Shown one piece after another: positions 1 through 10,628 of a stretch of 64,000 nucleotides of DNA (within the stretch, counting starts at the first letter, position 1; every line of letters starts with the position of its first letter). The translations under genes and the position numbers were made by a program. This stretch comes from Bifidobacterium pullorum subsp. gallinarum (GTDB lineage: Bacteria; Actinomycetota; Actinomycetes; Actinomycetales; Bifidobacteriaceae), in NCBI RefSeq assembly GCF_000741215.1, contig NZ_JGYX01000003.1, positions 62,345 through 126,344 of the forward strand, given 5' to 3'. The notes under the pieces were generated by a model that saw only the letters and a list, made by a program, of their open reading frames with translations, had not been told where the DNA came from and ran no database searches.

Positions 1-1352
1 TTGCCGACGATGTTCGTCACGACCTGGCGCAGGCGCGATGCATCCCCATGCAGGGTGATCGCGGGCAGATCCTTGAGTTCGAACATCAGACGCGACGGTT
101 CGTCCCCCTGACGCGGCATGAATCCCACCGCACCGCAGGTGATGCCGCGTTCCGGATCCAGCGCGTGCAGGTCATCGGCAGCGTCCTTGACGATTGCGGT
201 CAGGTTCACCTGCTGCGTGATATCGATGCCACGGCCTTCATCCAGCCTGGCCAATGACAGCAGATCCTCCACCAGCACGGTCATGCGGGAGCTCGACGCC
301 TCGATATGCGCGATGGATTCGTCGGCGCGTTCCAGGGCGCCGGGCATGTCGCGCTGCATCTTGTACAGTTCGGCGTACCCGTGGATGGCGGCCAACGGCG
401 TGCGCAGCTCATGGCTGGCGTCGGAGACGAACCGTTTCATCTTGTCGGTGGTCTCCTGCTGTTCATGGAAACTTCGTTCGATCCGCGCCAGCATGGCGTT
501 CAATGATGCCGACAGCGAGCCGATCTCCGTGTTCTCCGGCATGGCCGGGATGCGCTGCTTCAGATCGCCCGCGGCGATTTTGGCGGCGGTCTTCTCGATG
601 CGCTTGAGCGGGGCGAGCGTGCCCTGCACCACCAGCATGCCGAGCACGCCGCCGAGCAGGACGACCGCCGTGCCGACCATGATGCAGTACCGTGTCAGGC
701 TGGATATGGTGTCGATGGAATCGCCCAGCGGCAGTCCGATGAAGACGATATTGACGAAGTTGTCGTTCTGCATGACGCGCATCGCCACCACGCGCCAGGG
801 GGCACGGGCCGTCGACAGCGTGGAACGGCTGGGGATCTCCCCGCTCAGGTGGACAATGGCCGAGGTGGTGAACGGTTCGCCGAACACCACGTCGCCCATG
901 GTGCCGCTGGCCGGCAGGATCGGTTCCGACACCACGCCTTCGGCGATGGTCGGCTTCAGCGGCGTGGTCAGGATGTTGGCGTCGGTGTCCCTGATCTGCA
1001 GGAAATAGCTCGTCATGCCGGACGAATTCGTATCGCTGTCACGCAACGAGTTGATGTTCTGGAACACCAGGTTGGCCTGCTGGACGATCTGGGCGTCCAC
1101 CTTCTCCAGCAGGTAGTTGCTCACCAGCTGGCGGATCGAGAACGAGATGCCGGCCACGCCGATGGTCAGCAGCACCAGCAGGGTGGTGACCAGCTTGGTG
1201 CTCAATGAGATGGCGTTCCACCGCTCCCTGACGATCCGCCTGATCGCGGACTCCTTGCCCGGGGTCTTGGAAGGTTTGCCGCTCCCCGGCACGGTCGGCG
1301 GCACGGAGGTGTCCGCCCCGGTGCCGTGGGCCGCAGTGCCTTCCTTGACCAT
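1..1352 (-). CDS. Sensor histidine kinase (C-terminal part beyond window edge)
   Basis: Membrane sensor kinase that would phosphorylate the response regulator encoded just upstream. Reading the minus strand from the ATG at 1352 gives a charged cytoplasmic N-terminus, a membrane segment near residues 52-75, an extracytoplasmic sensor region of about 145 residues, a second membrane segment near 222-243, a HAMP linker, and an H-box SHELRTPLAAI with the phospho-acceptor His near residue 314. The ATPase domain begins (DASRLRQVVTNIVG) and then the window ends. The start overlaps the regulator's stop by one base (TGATG), which indicates translational coupling. It belongs to the actinobacterial MprB/TrcS-like HAMP kinase type; the signal sensed is unknown. 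Confidence 0.9.
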   Translation of the reverse strand, partial: MVKEGTAAHGTGADTSVPPTVPGSGKPSKTPGKESAIRRIVRERWNAISLSTKLVTTLLVLLTIGVAGISFSIRQLVSNYLLEKVDAQIVQQANLVFQNINSLRDSDTNSSGMTSYFLQIRDTDANILTTPLKPTIAEGVVSEPILPASGTMGDVVFGEPFTTSAIVHLSGEIPSRSTLSTARAPWRVVAMRVMQNDNFVNIVFIGLPLGDSIDTISSLTRYCIMVGTAVVLLGGVLGMLVVQGTLAPLKRIEKTAAKIAAGDLKQRIPAMPENTEIGSLSASLNAMLARIERSFHEQQETTDKMKRFVSDASHELRTPLAAIHGYAELYKMQRDMPGALERADESIAHIEASSSRMTVLVEDLLSLARLDEGRGIDITQQVNLTAIVKDAADDLHALDPERGITCGAVGFMPRQGDEPSRLMFELKDLPAITLHGDASRLRQVVTNIVG

Positions 1353-2095
1353 CAGGCCCCCTGAACGGTCTTGGGAGCGCGGATCATATAGCCGATGCCG
1401 CGCTTGGTCTCGATCAGCGGCGCGACCTTATGCTGTTCACCGTTCTCGTCGGTGACCATGATGCCGTCGACCTTCTTGCGCAGATAGGAGATGTAGGACT
1501 CCACGATGGCGGCGTCCCCGCCCCAGTCGTACTGCCAGACGTGGTCGAGGATCTGCGCCTTGGACAGCACGCGGCCCTCGTTGTCCATCAGGTAGCGCAG
1601 CAGCTTGTATTCGGTCGGGCTCAGGTCGATCGACTGGCCGGCACGGGAGACGTCGTGCGAATCCTCGTTGATCTCCAGATCGCCGACGCGGATGATCGGG
1701 TCATCCTCCACCTGCTCGCGGGTACGCCGCAGGATGGCACGGATGCGGGCCACGACCTCCTCCAGGCTGAACGGCTTGGTCACATAATCGTCCCCGCCCA
1801 CGGTCAGGCCCATCACCTTGTCCTGGGTGTCATCCCGAGCGGTCAGGAACAGCACCGGGGCGTCGATGCCCTCCTGGCGGATGCGACGGGTGACGGTGAA
1901 TCCGTCGATATCCGGCAGCATGACATCCAACACGATCAGATCCGGCTGGGCCTTTTCGATGACCTCGATGGCCTCGGACCCGGAAGCGGCGGTCTGCACC
2001 TCGAATCCGGCGAAATGCAGCGACGCCACCAGCAATTCCCGGATGGACGGCTCATCATCCACAACAACAATCGATGCTTCAATGGTTTTGCTCAT
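1352..2095 (-). CDS. OmpR/PhoB-family response regulator
   Basis: 247-residue DNA-binding response regulator. The N-terminal receiver domain has the acidic pair D13/D14, the phospho-acceptor Asp57 in LIVLDVMLPD, and the conserved Lys107 in TKPFS. The C-terminal part is a winged-helix effector (from about residue 135: LSPTEYKLLRYLMDN). It is the first gene of a two-gene operon with the overlapping histidine kinase, so the pair forms one phosphorelay. Its target genes cannot be read from the sequence. Confidence 0.95.
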   Translation of the reverse strand: MSKTIEASIVVVDDEPSIRELLVASLHFAGFEVQTAASGSEAIEVIEKAQPDLIVLDVMLPDIDGFTVTRRIRQEGIDAPVLFLTARDDTQDKVMGLTVGGDDYVTKPFSLEEVVARIRAILRRTREQVEDDPIIRVGDLEINEDSHDVSRAGQSIDLSPTEYKLLRYLMDNEGRVLSKAQILDHVWQYDWGGDAAIVESYISYLRKKVDGIMVTDENGEQHKVAPLIETKRGIGYMIRAPKTVQGA

Positions 2096-2152
2096 GCTTC
2101 CAGCTTCATCCCTTTGACTGACGTTTTCCTGAATGTTCGCTGTAGGTTGAGG

Positions 2153-3124
2153 TCAGGCGCTGTGACGGCCACGCGGTTTCCTGCGCAACGGCCAACGGGA
2201 TTTCCGGGAAGCCGGCTCGGGTTCCCCAATCGGTTCCGATTCTTCGACCGGTTCCGTCTCGATCGGCTTCGTCTCCTCCACCGGTTCCGATTCGGCCGGT
2301 TCCGTCATCGCCTCGGTCGGTTCTGCTTCTGCCTCGGACAGTCCCGTGTCCTCGGCAACGGTTTCGGTCGTCTCCGCGGGTTCCGTCTCGTCGGACGGCT
2401 GCCGCCGACGGCGGCGCCGAACCAGCATGACGACCACGACGATCGCCAGAATCACCACCACGCCACCGAGCGCCGCCGCACCGATCACGATGACCGACGG
2501 CGAGGTGGCGGTGCGGTACACCACATTGATCTGTTCGATCATGTCCAGCGCCGAAGCGGACCAGTCGGGGGTGTCGTTCTCCACCAGCGGATCGAGTGCG
2601 GCCTGGGAGAGTTCATCCACCGTGCTCTGACGATGCAGCCATTCATCGGAGTTGGCCGACACCGCAACCACCAGGTTGCCGTCGTGCGAGGCCACGGCCA
2701 GCAGCACGGTATTGGGTTCCGGGTCGGTGGATTCCAGCACATCGCTGGCCCATTGATCGACCTGTCCCTCCCCTGCGCTGAACGACGACAGGTACAGCAG
2801 ACGGACCGATACGCCCGTCTGTTCATGCAACTGGTCGATGGCATCGGTCACCTCGGTCACGTTGGATCCCAGCAGGTTCTCCGTATCCGTGATGGAGCTG
2901 GTGAGCGCACCGCCGTCCAGGTCCGGATCCGTGTCCTCCCCGGTCTCGTCCGCAAGGCCGACGGGAGTTATCCACATGATCAGCGCAAGTGTCGCAGCAA
3001 GTGCGGAAACCAGCCATTTGCAAGGATTGGACACCGCAGCGGACAGCCTGCGCGCCGTCAACCGTTCGACCACAATACCCGTTTTCCCATCCGCGTTATT
3101 CGATTCCGACATACCCTCCACCAT
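2153..3124 (-). CDS. TPM-domain membrane protein with Glu/Pro-rich tail
   Basis: About 323 residues. A hydrophobic stretch after about 40 residues (WLVSALAATLALIMWITPVG) acts as a signal or anchor. It is followed by an extracytoplasmic domain resembling the TPM fold (TGVSVRLLYLSSF, NTVLLAVASHDGNLVVAVS), then a second membrane segment (VIVIGAAALGGVVVILAIVV), a run of arginines, and a tail of imperfect Glu-Pro/Thr repeats ending in a basic segment. TPM proteins occur in envelope contexts; the biochemical role here is unknown. The longer frame reaching 3193 would overlap the divergent WXG100 gene and is rejected. Start codons at 3124 and 3112 are both possible, because the GGAGGG lies only one base from the 3112 ATG. 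Confidence 0.75.
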   Translation of the reverse strand: MVEGMSESNNADGKTGIVVERLTARRLSAAVSNPCKWLVSALAATLALIMWITPVGLADETGEDTDPDLDGGALTSSITDTENLLGSNVTEVTDAIDQLHEQTGVSVRLLYLSSFSAGEGQVDQWASDVLESTDPEPNTVLLAVASHDGNLVVAVSANSDEWLHRQSTVDELSQAALDPLVENDTPDWSASALDMIEQINVVYRTATSPSVIVIGAAALGGVVVILAIVVVVMLVRRRRRRQPSDETEPAETTETVAEDTGLSEAEAEPTEAMTEPAESEPVEETKPIETEPVEESEPIGEPEPASRKSRWPLRRKPRGRHSA

Positions 3125-3191
3125 AGCGGTCGGCTGAGTCAATGTCGTCCGCCCACGGCAGCCAGCAACCCCGAATACGGAAAGGAACATC

Positions 3192-3485
3192 ATGGCACAG
3201 TATCAAGTGGATCCGGAACGCATCCAATCCTCCAGCGCGGCGGTCTCGGCATCGATCGCCTCGATCAGGGAGGCCACCGGCGGCATGGTCGCCAATCTCA
3301 ACGCGCTGCAGGACGCCTGGCGCGGCACAGCGGCCACCCAGTTCGCATCGGTGTTCACCCAATGGCATGCGGCGCAGCAACAGATGGAGGCCTCGTTGGA
3401 ATCCATCCAGAACGCGCTGACCCAAGCCTCCATGGTCTATGCCGATGCGGAGATGCAGGCCTCCCGGCTGTTCGCGGCCGGATGA
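3192..3485 (+). CDS. WXG100-family small protein (ESAT-6-like)
   Basis: 97-residue, all-helical protein with the central W-x-G turn (DAWRGTAATQF, around residue 43) between two amphipathic helices, the hallmark of WXG100 proteins exported by type VII secretion systems. The start is supported by AAAGGA five bases upstream. It is transcribed divergently from the TPM-domain gene and ends at a strong terminator, so it appears monocistronic. No EccC/EssC-type motor ATPase is in the window, so export is an inference from the family. Confidence 0.88.
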   Translation: MAQYQVDPERIQSSSAAVSASIASIREATGGMVANLNALQDAWRGTAATQFASVFTQWHAAQQQMEASLESIQNALTQASMVYADAEMQASRLFAAG

Positions 3486-3534
3486 TGGGCGGCGCCCGCC
3501 CCGGAACGCACACCCGCGAACGCACATAATGCAG

Positions 3535-3566
3535 AAGGGAGACACCCGTTACGGGGTGTCTCCCTT
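3535..3566. terminator. Bidirectional terminator between WXG100 gene and groEL
   Basis: Perfect 13-bp inverted repeat (AAGGGAGACACCC / GGGTGTCTCCCTT) with a 6-base loop, lying between the converging WXG100 gene and groEL. Confidence 0.85.
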
Positions 3567-3611
3567 CCGTTACGCTATGCGCATCCGCTGCCCCTTACCG
3601 GGACGGCCGGA

Positions 3612-5337
<1,726 letters not shown>

Positions 5338-5342
5338 TTGGG

Positions 5343-5372
5343 ACATTAGCACTCTCGGGGCCCGAGTGCCAA
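5343..5372 (-). promoter_or_regulatory. groEL promoter
   Basis: Minus-strand -35 TTGGCA (5372-5367) and -10 TAATGT (5348-5343) separated by 18 bases. The first CIRCE element covers this promoter almost exactly, so HrcA would block RNA polymerase binding. Confidence 0.65.
5346..5372. promoter_or_regulatory. CIRCE operator, promoter-overlapping copy
   Basis: TTAGCACTC-N9-GAGTGCCAA, one mismatch from consensus. Its centre lies 35 bp from the centre of the second copy. Two tandem CIRCE sites imply tight HrcA repression of groEL. Confidence 0.93.
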
Positions 5373-5408
5373 CCTCGCCACGGCGATTGCGCTGTTGGCA
5401 TGAAAAGA

Positions 5409-6113
5409 TCACTGTGCGGCGATGTACACCACCACAATCGGATCGGCGATGCCGGTGGCCTGCTCCACCGTAGCGATGCCCAGGGTGTCGGCGATGTTCT
5501 GCGCGGTGGCCAGATCGGTTTCGTTCTGGTACCACACCACGTTCATGGACGGCAACGCGCCGCCGGAGGGATTGGCCGCGATGACGCTCGTGTACCCCAC
5601 CGACTGCAGGACGCCCGACTGCTGGGCGGCGTACCCGTTGACGCCGGTGGCGTTGATGACACGCACGGACGTGTTGTAGTTCACGGTCTGTTCGGGCTGG
5701 GTCTCGGGCTCGGTCTGCGGCTCCTGCGTGGCCGCGTCATCCGACTGCGCATCGCCCTCGCCGACGTCCTGCCCCTCATTCTCGCCCTGATTGGCGGCGT
5801 CGTCCTGATCGTCCGCATCAGCCTGCGCGTCATCGCCATTATCCGCGGCGGCATCATCCTGGCCGCCCTTACTGTCCTGCGCGGTCTGCGCGGACTGCTG
5901 CGCCCACGGCCAAGGCACCTTGTTCAGCTCTCCCGAGGCGATACCCCATGCCAGCAATCCGGCGAGCGCCGCCACCACGATCACCACGACGAACGGCGCC
6001 ACACGCACCGCCAGCGACCGGCGGCCGCGGTGCACCCCCACAGGTCCGCTCGGCGGGTTGTCAAAGGCGTCGGTCGAGTACGATCCGTAGGTTTCCTTCT
6101 CAGTGTGCGCCAT
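5409..6113 (-). CDS. LytR C-terminal (LytR_C) domain membrane protein
   Basis: 234 residues. The N-terminal cytoplasmic segment of about 35 residues is followed by one membrane helix ([20 protein letters not shown]), then a long low-complexity linker rich in Asp, Gln, Ala and Glu (residues about 70-145), and a C-terminal domain of about 85 residues ([17 protein letters not shown] ... IVVVYIAAQ) of the LytR_C type. Such domains are found on actinobacterial envelope proteins, with or without the LytR-CpsA-Psr catalytic domain, which is absent here. A role at the cell wall is inferred. It is divergent from ung. Confidence 0.8.
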   Translation of the reverse strand: MAHTEKETYGSYSTDAFDNPPSGPVGVHRGRRSLAVRVAPFVVVIVVAALAGLLAWGIASGELNKVPWPWAQQSAQTAQDSKGGQDDAAADNGDDAQADADDQDDAANQGENEGQDVGEGDAQSDDAATQEPQTEPETQPEQTVNYNTSVRVINATGVNGYAAQQSGVLQSVGYTSVIAANPSGGALPSMNVVWYQNETDLATAQNIADTLGIATVEQATGIADPIVVVYIAAQ

Positions 6114-6227
6114 CAGAGCTCCCTTTCATCCGCATTCCAAGCACGAGTGTAGCCGTCGCCATCGCCAGAGCGTGGCAATGGCCGGCAGCATGTGCCGGAT
6201 GTGCACAGGATCATCGTATGGGCCTCC

Positions 6228-6233
6228 TACAGT
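6228..6233 (+). promoter_or_regulatory. -10 element giving a probable leaderless ung mRNA
   Basis: TACAGT ends 7 bases before the ung ATG and there is no Shine-Dalgarno sequence between them. A start site 7 bases after the -10 would be the A of the ATG. The same arrangement is seen at purB. Confidence 0.5.
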
Positions 6234-6240
6234 GGGATCC

Positions 6241-6975
6241 ATGAGTACCGCACATGTCAAGCCGCTATCCGAACTGATCGACCCGGGTTGGGCCGCCGCG
6301 CTGGCGGATGTGGAGCCCGTGGTGCACGCCATGGGTGATTTCCTGCGCGCGGAGTTGGCGGCGGGCAGGCATTACCTGCCGGCCAGCCGCAATATCCTTC
6401 GCGCGTTCACGATTCCGTTCGACTCGATCAAGGTGCTGATCGTGGGACAGGACCCCTACCCGACGCCGGGGCATCCGGTGGGATTGAGTTTCTGCGTGGC
6501 TCCCGACGTGCGGCCGCTGCCCAAGAGCCTAATCAACATCTACAAGGAGCTGGTCAGCGATCTGGGTGTGCCGGCTCCCGCCAACGGCGACCTGACCCCG
6601 TGGACCGAGCAGGGCGTCATGCTGCTCAACAGGTGTCTGACCGTGCAGGTCGGCCGTCCGAACAGTCATCAGGGCAAGGGCTGGGAGCAGGTCACCGACG
6701 CCGCCATTCGCGCGTTGAACGCGCGCACGGATGAGCAGGGACGTCCCAAACCGCTGGTCGCTATCCTGTGGGGGCGCAACGCGCAGACGCTGGAGCCGCT
6801 GCTGACCAACGCGTTCATCATCAAATCCCCCCATCCCAGTCCCCTGTCGGCATCACGGGGGTTCTTCGGCTCCCGTCCGTTCTCCCGGACCAACCAGGCG
6901 TTGGTCTCCATGGGCGCGAAACCGGTAGATTGGGCGCTTCCCGCAGCCGACGTTCCCAACCAGCCGCTACAATAA
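6241..6975 (+). CDS. ung: Uracil-DNA glycosylase
   Basis: 244-residue family-1 UDG that excises uracil from DNA to start base-excision repair. It has the water-activating motif [10 protein letters not shown] (catalytic Asp), the NRCLTVQ segment, and the C-terminal [11 protein letters not shown] loop with the catalytic His that inserts into DNA. The frame is open upstream to 6103, but the ATG at 6241 gives the conserved family length and sits next to a -10 element. Monocistronic, divergent from the LytR_C gene and followed by the moxR operon after about 40 bases. Confidence 0.95.
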   Translation: MSTAHVKPLSELIDPGWAAALADVEPVVHAMGDFLRAELAAGRHYLPASRNILRAFTIPFDSIKVLIVGQDPYPTPGHPVGLSFCVAPDVRPLPKSLINIYKELVSDLGVPAPANGDLTPWTEQGVMLLNRCLTVQVGRPNSHQGKGWEQVTDAAIRALNARTDEQGRPKPLVAILWGRNAQTLEPLLTNAFIIKSPHPSPLSASRGFFGSRPFSRTNQALVSMGAKPVDWALPAADVPNQPLQ

Positions 6976-7017
6976 CTGACCTAAGCGAGTACAACCAGCC
7001 GATCGGAAGATATCATC

Positions 7018-8082
7018 ATGCCGCTTTTCCCCATCCACCAGTCCGTCCCGCAGCAACCGACGCCCCCCGCAACGCCACCCACCACCGGCCTGCTGGCCAA
7101 GGACGACGTAACGCGGGCCCGTCAGCTCGCCGACCTGCTGCGTGCACGGTTCGCCCAGACCTTGGTCGGCCAGGACAATCTGCGCGAATCGCTGATCGTC
7201 ACGCTGGTGGCCGGCGGCCATATCCTCATCGAATCGGTGCCGGGCCTGGCCAAGACCACAGCGGCGCAGACGCTGGCCACCGCGGTGTCCGGCACGTTCA
7301 AGCGCGTGCAGTGCACGCCGGACCTCATGCCTTCGGATCTGGTCGGCACGCAGGTCTTCGATTTCGCATCCCAGCGCTTCGCCACGCAGATCGGCCCGAT
7401 CCACGCGAACTTCGTGCTGCTCGACGAGATCAACCGTTCCAACGCCAAAACCCAGTCGGCGATGCTGGAGGCCATGGCGGAGGGCGCCACCACCATCGGT
7501 GGCGAGCGGATCGAACTGCCCAAGCCGTTCATGGTCATCGCCACGCAGAACCCGATCGAGGAGGAGGGCACGTTCAACCTGCCCGAGGCCCAGATGGACC
7601 GTTTCATGATGAAGGCGGTCATGACCTACCCGTCCGCGGATGAGGAGCGCCGCATGCTGGCGTTGCTCACGCAGCGCGGCTCGGACGTGGTCGACGTCAA
7701 CGCGCTGAGCCACGACGTGCTGTCCATCGCCGATGTGGAGTTCCTGCGCAAGTCGGCGCGACGCGTCCATGTCTCCGATGCGATCATGCGGTATGCGGTC
7801 GATCTGGCCGCCACCACGCGCGGCGCCGGCTCCCATCCGTTGCAGGGGCTCGATTCGCTGGTCCGTCTGGGGGCCAGCCCCCGTGCCTCGATCGCGCTGA
7901 TCCGCATCGGACAGGCGTACGCGCTGCTGTCCGGCCGCGACTATGTGGTGCCGGAGGATATCAAGGCCTTCGTGCACGAGGTGATGCGCCACCGCATCAT
8001 GCTCACGTTCGAGGCGCTGGCCGACGGCGTCTCCACCGACCAGGTCATCGATTCGGTGGTCAAGGCGGTTCCCGTCCCATGA
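7018..8082 (+). CDS. MoxR-family AAA+ ATPase
   Basis: 354-residue AAA+ ATPase. The Walker A-like loop ESVPGLAKTTAAQ lies near residue 80, Walker B FVLLDEINRSN near 140, and sensor 1 ATQNPIEEEGTFNLPEAQMDRF follows. The C-terminal lid helices (GASPRASIALIRIGQAYALL) are characteristic of MoxR. These ATPases act as chaperones for VWA-domain partners, and two such partners are encoded in this operon. The stop overlaps the next start (ATGA). The N-terminal about 20 residues are Pro/Gln-rich and variable, so the exact start is less certain. Confidence 0.92.
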   Translation: MPLFPIHQSVPQQPTPPATPPTTGLLAKDDVTRARQLADLLRARFAQTLVGQDNLRESLIVTLVAGGHILIESVPGLAKTTAAQTLATAVSGTFKRVQCTPDLMPSDLVGTQVFDFASQRFATQIGPIHANFVLLDEINRSNAKTQSAMLEAMAEGATTIGGERIELPKPFMVIATQNPIEEEGTFNLPEAQMDRFMMKAVMTYPSADEERRMLALLTQRGSDVVDVNALSHDVLSIADVEFLRKSARRVHVSDAIMRYAVDLAATTRGAGSHPLQGLDSLVRLGASPRASIALIRIGQAYALLSGRDYVVPEDIKAFVHEVMRHRIMLTFEALADGVSTDQVIDSVVKAVPVP

Positions 8083-9038
8083 TCCAAGGCGCCCGTTCCA
8101 ACGATTCGATCCGCGCTAGGATCGAGGCGCTGGGCACTTCGCTGAGCCTGCCCACCGTGCGCAAGGCACTCGGGGTGCTGGAAGGCGAGCATGCCTCGCA
8201 ACGCCGCGGCGGCGTGGACGAGCTGATGGATATCCGCGTCTACGAGCCGGGCGACGAGGCGCGCCATATCGATTGGCGCACCAGCGCCCGTGTGGGCCGC
8301 CCGATGGTGGTCCAGCGCGAACGGCCATCCACCAGCCGGGTCTGGCTGCTGCTCGACGTCGGCCGGGAGATGACCGGTTCCTGCCCGTCCGGCGAGCCCG
8401 CCTATGAGGTGGCGGCCAACGCGCTGCGCATGTTCGCCGCGCTGAGTCTGCGCCGCTCCGATGATGTGTCGCTGGTGTTCGGCGATGCCGCCAGCATCAC
8501 CCGCGTGCCGTTCAACGGCGGATTCGCCCAGTTCGAGCGCACGCTCGACCAGGCGTTGCAGCGCTCATGGGATCGGCCGCGCAACATCGATGCGCTGCTG
8601 GACTACGCCCGGCGCATACGGGACCGTCAGGCGCTGATCGTGCTGGCCACCGACGAGCACGCGTTGCGGCAGCGTCATCTGGAGGCGATTCGCCGTCTGG
8701 CGCAGACGCATCCGATGGTGTTCATCGATGTGGCCACGCTCAATCCGTTCGATTCGCGGACCGGGCGGAACTGTCCCGTATATGACGGCACGTCGCGCCG
8801 CGCGGTGCCGGCGTTCCTGTCGAACGCGCGTTCCCGTGACGAGGTCGCCACCCATCGCGCCTATCTGGCGGCCGCGCTGAACCGCGAGCTGACCCGCTGC
8901 GGATCGCATATGATCCGTTCGGATTCCAGCGCCGCCATGTTCGAGGCCTTCGTCCGTCTGGTGTCCGTGACGTTGGCGCGGTCGGGTCGGAACCAGTTGC
9001 GTTCCGCCGCCATGCCGGAATTGCGGATCGGAGGTTGA
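8079..9038 (+). CDS. DUF58 domain protein of the MoxR operon
   Basis: 319 residues. The DUF58 core is clear (DELMDIRVYEPGDEARHIDWRTSAR then RVWLLLDVGREM), followed by a degenerate VWA-like fold. DUF58 proteins regularly follow moxR and are thought to work with it on envelope or complex-assembly tasks. Unlike many family members it lacks obvious N-terminal membrane helices and is probably cytosolic. It overlaps moxR by four bases and is followed one base later by the next gene. Confidence 0.9.
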   Translation: MIQGARSNDSIRARIEALGTSLSLPTVRKALGVLEGEHASQRRGGVDELMDIRVYEPGDEARHIDWRTSARVGRPMVVQRERPSTSRVWLLLDVGREMTGSCPSGEPAYEVAANALRMFAALSLRRSDDVSLVFGDAASITRVPFNGGFAQFERTLDQALQRSWDRPRNIDALLDYARRIRDRQALIVLATDEHALRQRHLEAIRRLAQTHPMVFIDVATLNPFDSRTGRNCPVYDGTSRRAVPAFLSNARSRDEVATHRAYLAAALNRELTRCGSHMIRSDSSAAMFEAFVRLVSVTLARSGRNQLRSAAMPELRIGG

Positions 9039-9039
9039 T

Positions 9040-9564
9040 ATGACGTCATCCCTGAACACGGATGATCTGACCGTCATCCCCCAGCTCGATCTGACCGTGC
9101 CGCTGGTTGCGGCGCTGCTGGTATGTCTGGCGGTGATGATTGCCGCGATCGTACTGGCCGTGGTGTTGTCCCGTCCCAGGCGCAAGCCGCGTGTCTCGGC
9201 TGCGCGGGGCGTCCACGCCGCCGCAACCGGCAAGTCCGTCTGGCGCAACCGCATCAACGCCATCGTCGAGGATCACGACAACAACGTCATCGACCGCGAG
9301 GAGGCGTTCCTGCGTCTGGCCGCCGTCGCCCGCGACTACGCCTCCGCCGTCAGCGGCCGGGATATGAGCGCCCAGACGCTGTCCGATCTGCACCGCGGCG
9401 ACCGGGACGCGCGCCACCGCGACGGACTGAACCTGTTGCGGCAGACCATCGAAGCCCTCTACCCCGCGGAGTTCGCCGACCCGCAGTTCAATAGCGCCGC
9501 TCGGCAGACCGATGTGAGGCAGGCCGCCGAATGGGTGTCGACGTTGGTGGAAAGGTGGCGGTAA
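9040..9564 (+). CDS. Small membrane protein of the MoxR-VWA operon
   Basis: 174 residues. One membrane helix near residues 22-43 (LVAALLVCLAVMIAAIVLAVVL), then a soluble helical region of about 120 residues. In position and layout it matches the DUF4381-like membrane proteins of MoxR/Bat operons, but I cannot assign the family from sequence alone. GGAGG five bases upstream supports the start. Its stop overlaps the next start (TAATG). Confidence 0.8.
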   Translation: MTSSLNTDDLTVIPQLDLTVPLVAALLVCLAVMIAAIVLAVVLSRPRRKPRVSAARGVHAAATGKSVWRNRINAIVEDHDNNVIDREEAFLRLAAVARDYASAVSGRDMSAQTLSDLHRGDRDARHRDGLNLLRQTIEALYPAEFADPQFNSAARQTDVRQAAEWVSTLVERWR

Positions 9565-10628
9565 TGACATTGGCTTGGCTATGGCCTTGGGCCGCCGTGG
9601 CGCTGCTGGTGGCTGCGGTGGCGCTGGTAGTGGTGATCGTGGCGGTTTCCGTCCGGCGGCACCGCCATGACGAGGGGCTTCGTGTATTCAGCCTTGACGA
9701 TGACCTGGAGACGGAGCACGCCTCGAAGCTGTTCCATCAGTGGCGGCTGCTCAACCGCGGCGCCGTGGCGCTGCTGACGGTCGCGCTGCTGTTGGCGGTC
9801 GCGCTGTCGGCCCGCCCCGCCCAGGTGGATGCGGACAGCGAGCGGGCAAGCAGCCGCGACATCGTGCTGTGCCTGGATGTCTCCGGCTCCGCGTTGCCGT
9901 ATGACCGCCAGGTGATCGGCACCTACCGGGATCTGGTGCGCAGCTTCGAGGGCGAGCGCATCGGTCTGAGCATCTTCAATTCCACGTCGCGCACGGTGTT
10001 CCCGCTCACCGATGACTACGAGCTGGTGACCGCCCAGTTGGACGAGGCCGAGCGTCTGCTGCGCGGCGTGCAGTCGCAGGACGATATCGAGGCGATGAGC
10101 GACGAGGATTACCAGCGCATCTCCGACTGGCTGGACGGCACGCAGAACCGCACGAACGCCACGTCGCTGATCGGCGACGGCCTGGTCAGCTGCGCCGCCA
10201 TGCTGCCGGGATTCGCCTACGGTTCGGCCCCGCAGACCGACGGTGAGCGCAACCGCGCCGCATCGATCGTGCTGGCCACCGATAACGTGGTGTCCGGCGA
10301 TCCCACATACACGCTTGGCGAGGCGTTGGACCTGACGGCCGCGGTCGGCATCGGCGTGGACGGCCTGTATTCCGGCCCGCGGGAAAGCGAGGACGGCGCC
10401 GAATCCTCGGATATGCGCACGTTGGTGGAATCGCACGGGGGCGTGTTCCTGACCCAGTCGAGCGGCGATTCCGTCAACGATCTGGTCCGCAGGATCGACC
10501 AGCGCAGAAGCGACGAGCAGGATGAGCATACGCGCTCGGCGCTGGTGGATGCGCCCGGTTGGTGGACGTTGGCGCTGGCCATCGCCGCGGGCGCATGGCT
10601 GGTGGTGTCTTGGAGGTTGCGGCGATGA
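9564..10628 (+). CDS. VWA-domain membrane protein 1 (BatA-like)
   Basis: 354 residues. Two N-terminal membrane helices (near residues 5-28 and 65-85), a von Willebrand A domain with an intact MIDAS start DVSGS in DIVLCLDVSGSALPYD, and a C-terminal membrane helix (WWTLALAIAAGAWLVVSW). The helices place the VWA domain outside the membrane. VWA domains bind metal and partner proteins and are typical MoxR clients. The start is fixed by the TAATG overlap and AAAGGTGG upstream. The stop overlaps the next gene (ATGA). Confidence 0.88.
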   Translation: MTLAWLWPWAAVALLVAAVALVVVIVAVSVRRHRHDEGLRVFSLDDDLETEHASKLFHQWRLLNRGAVALLTVALLLAVALSARPAQVDADSERASSRDIVLCLDVSGSALPYDRQVIGTYRDLVRSFEGERIGLSIFNSTSRTVFPLTDDYELVTAQLDEAERLLRGVQSQDDIEAMSDEDYQRISDWLDGTQNRTNATSLIGDGLVSCAAMLPGFAYGSAPQTDGERNRAASIVLATDNVVSGDPTYTLGEALDLTAAVGIGVDGLYSGPRESEDGAESSDMRTLVESHGGVFLTQSSGDSVNDLVRRIDQRRSDEQDEHTRSALVDAPGWWTLALAIAAGAWLVVSWRLRR

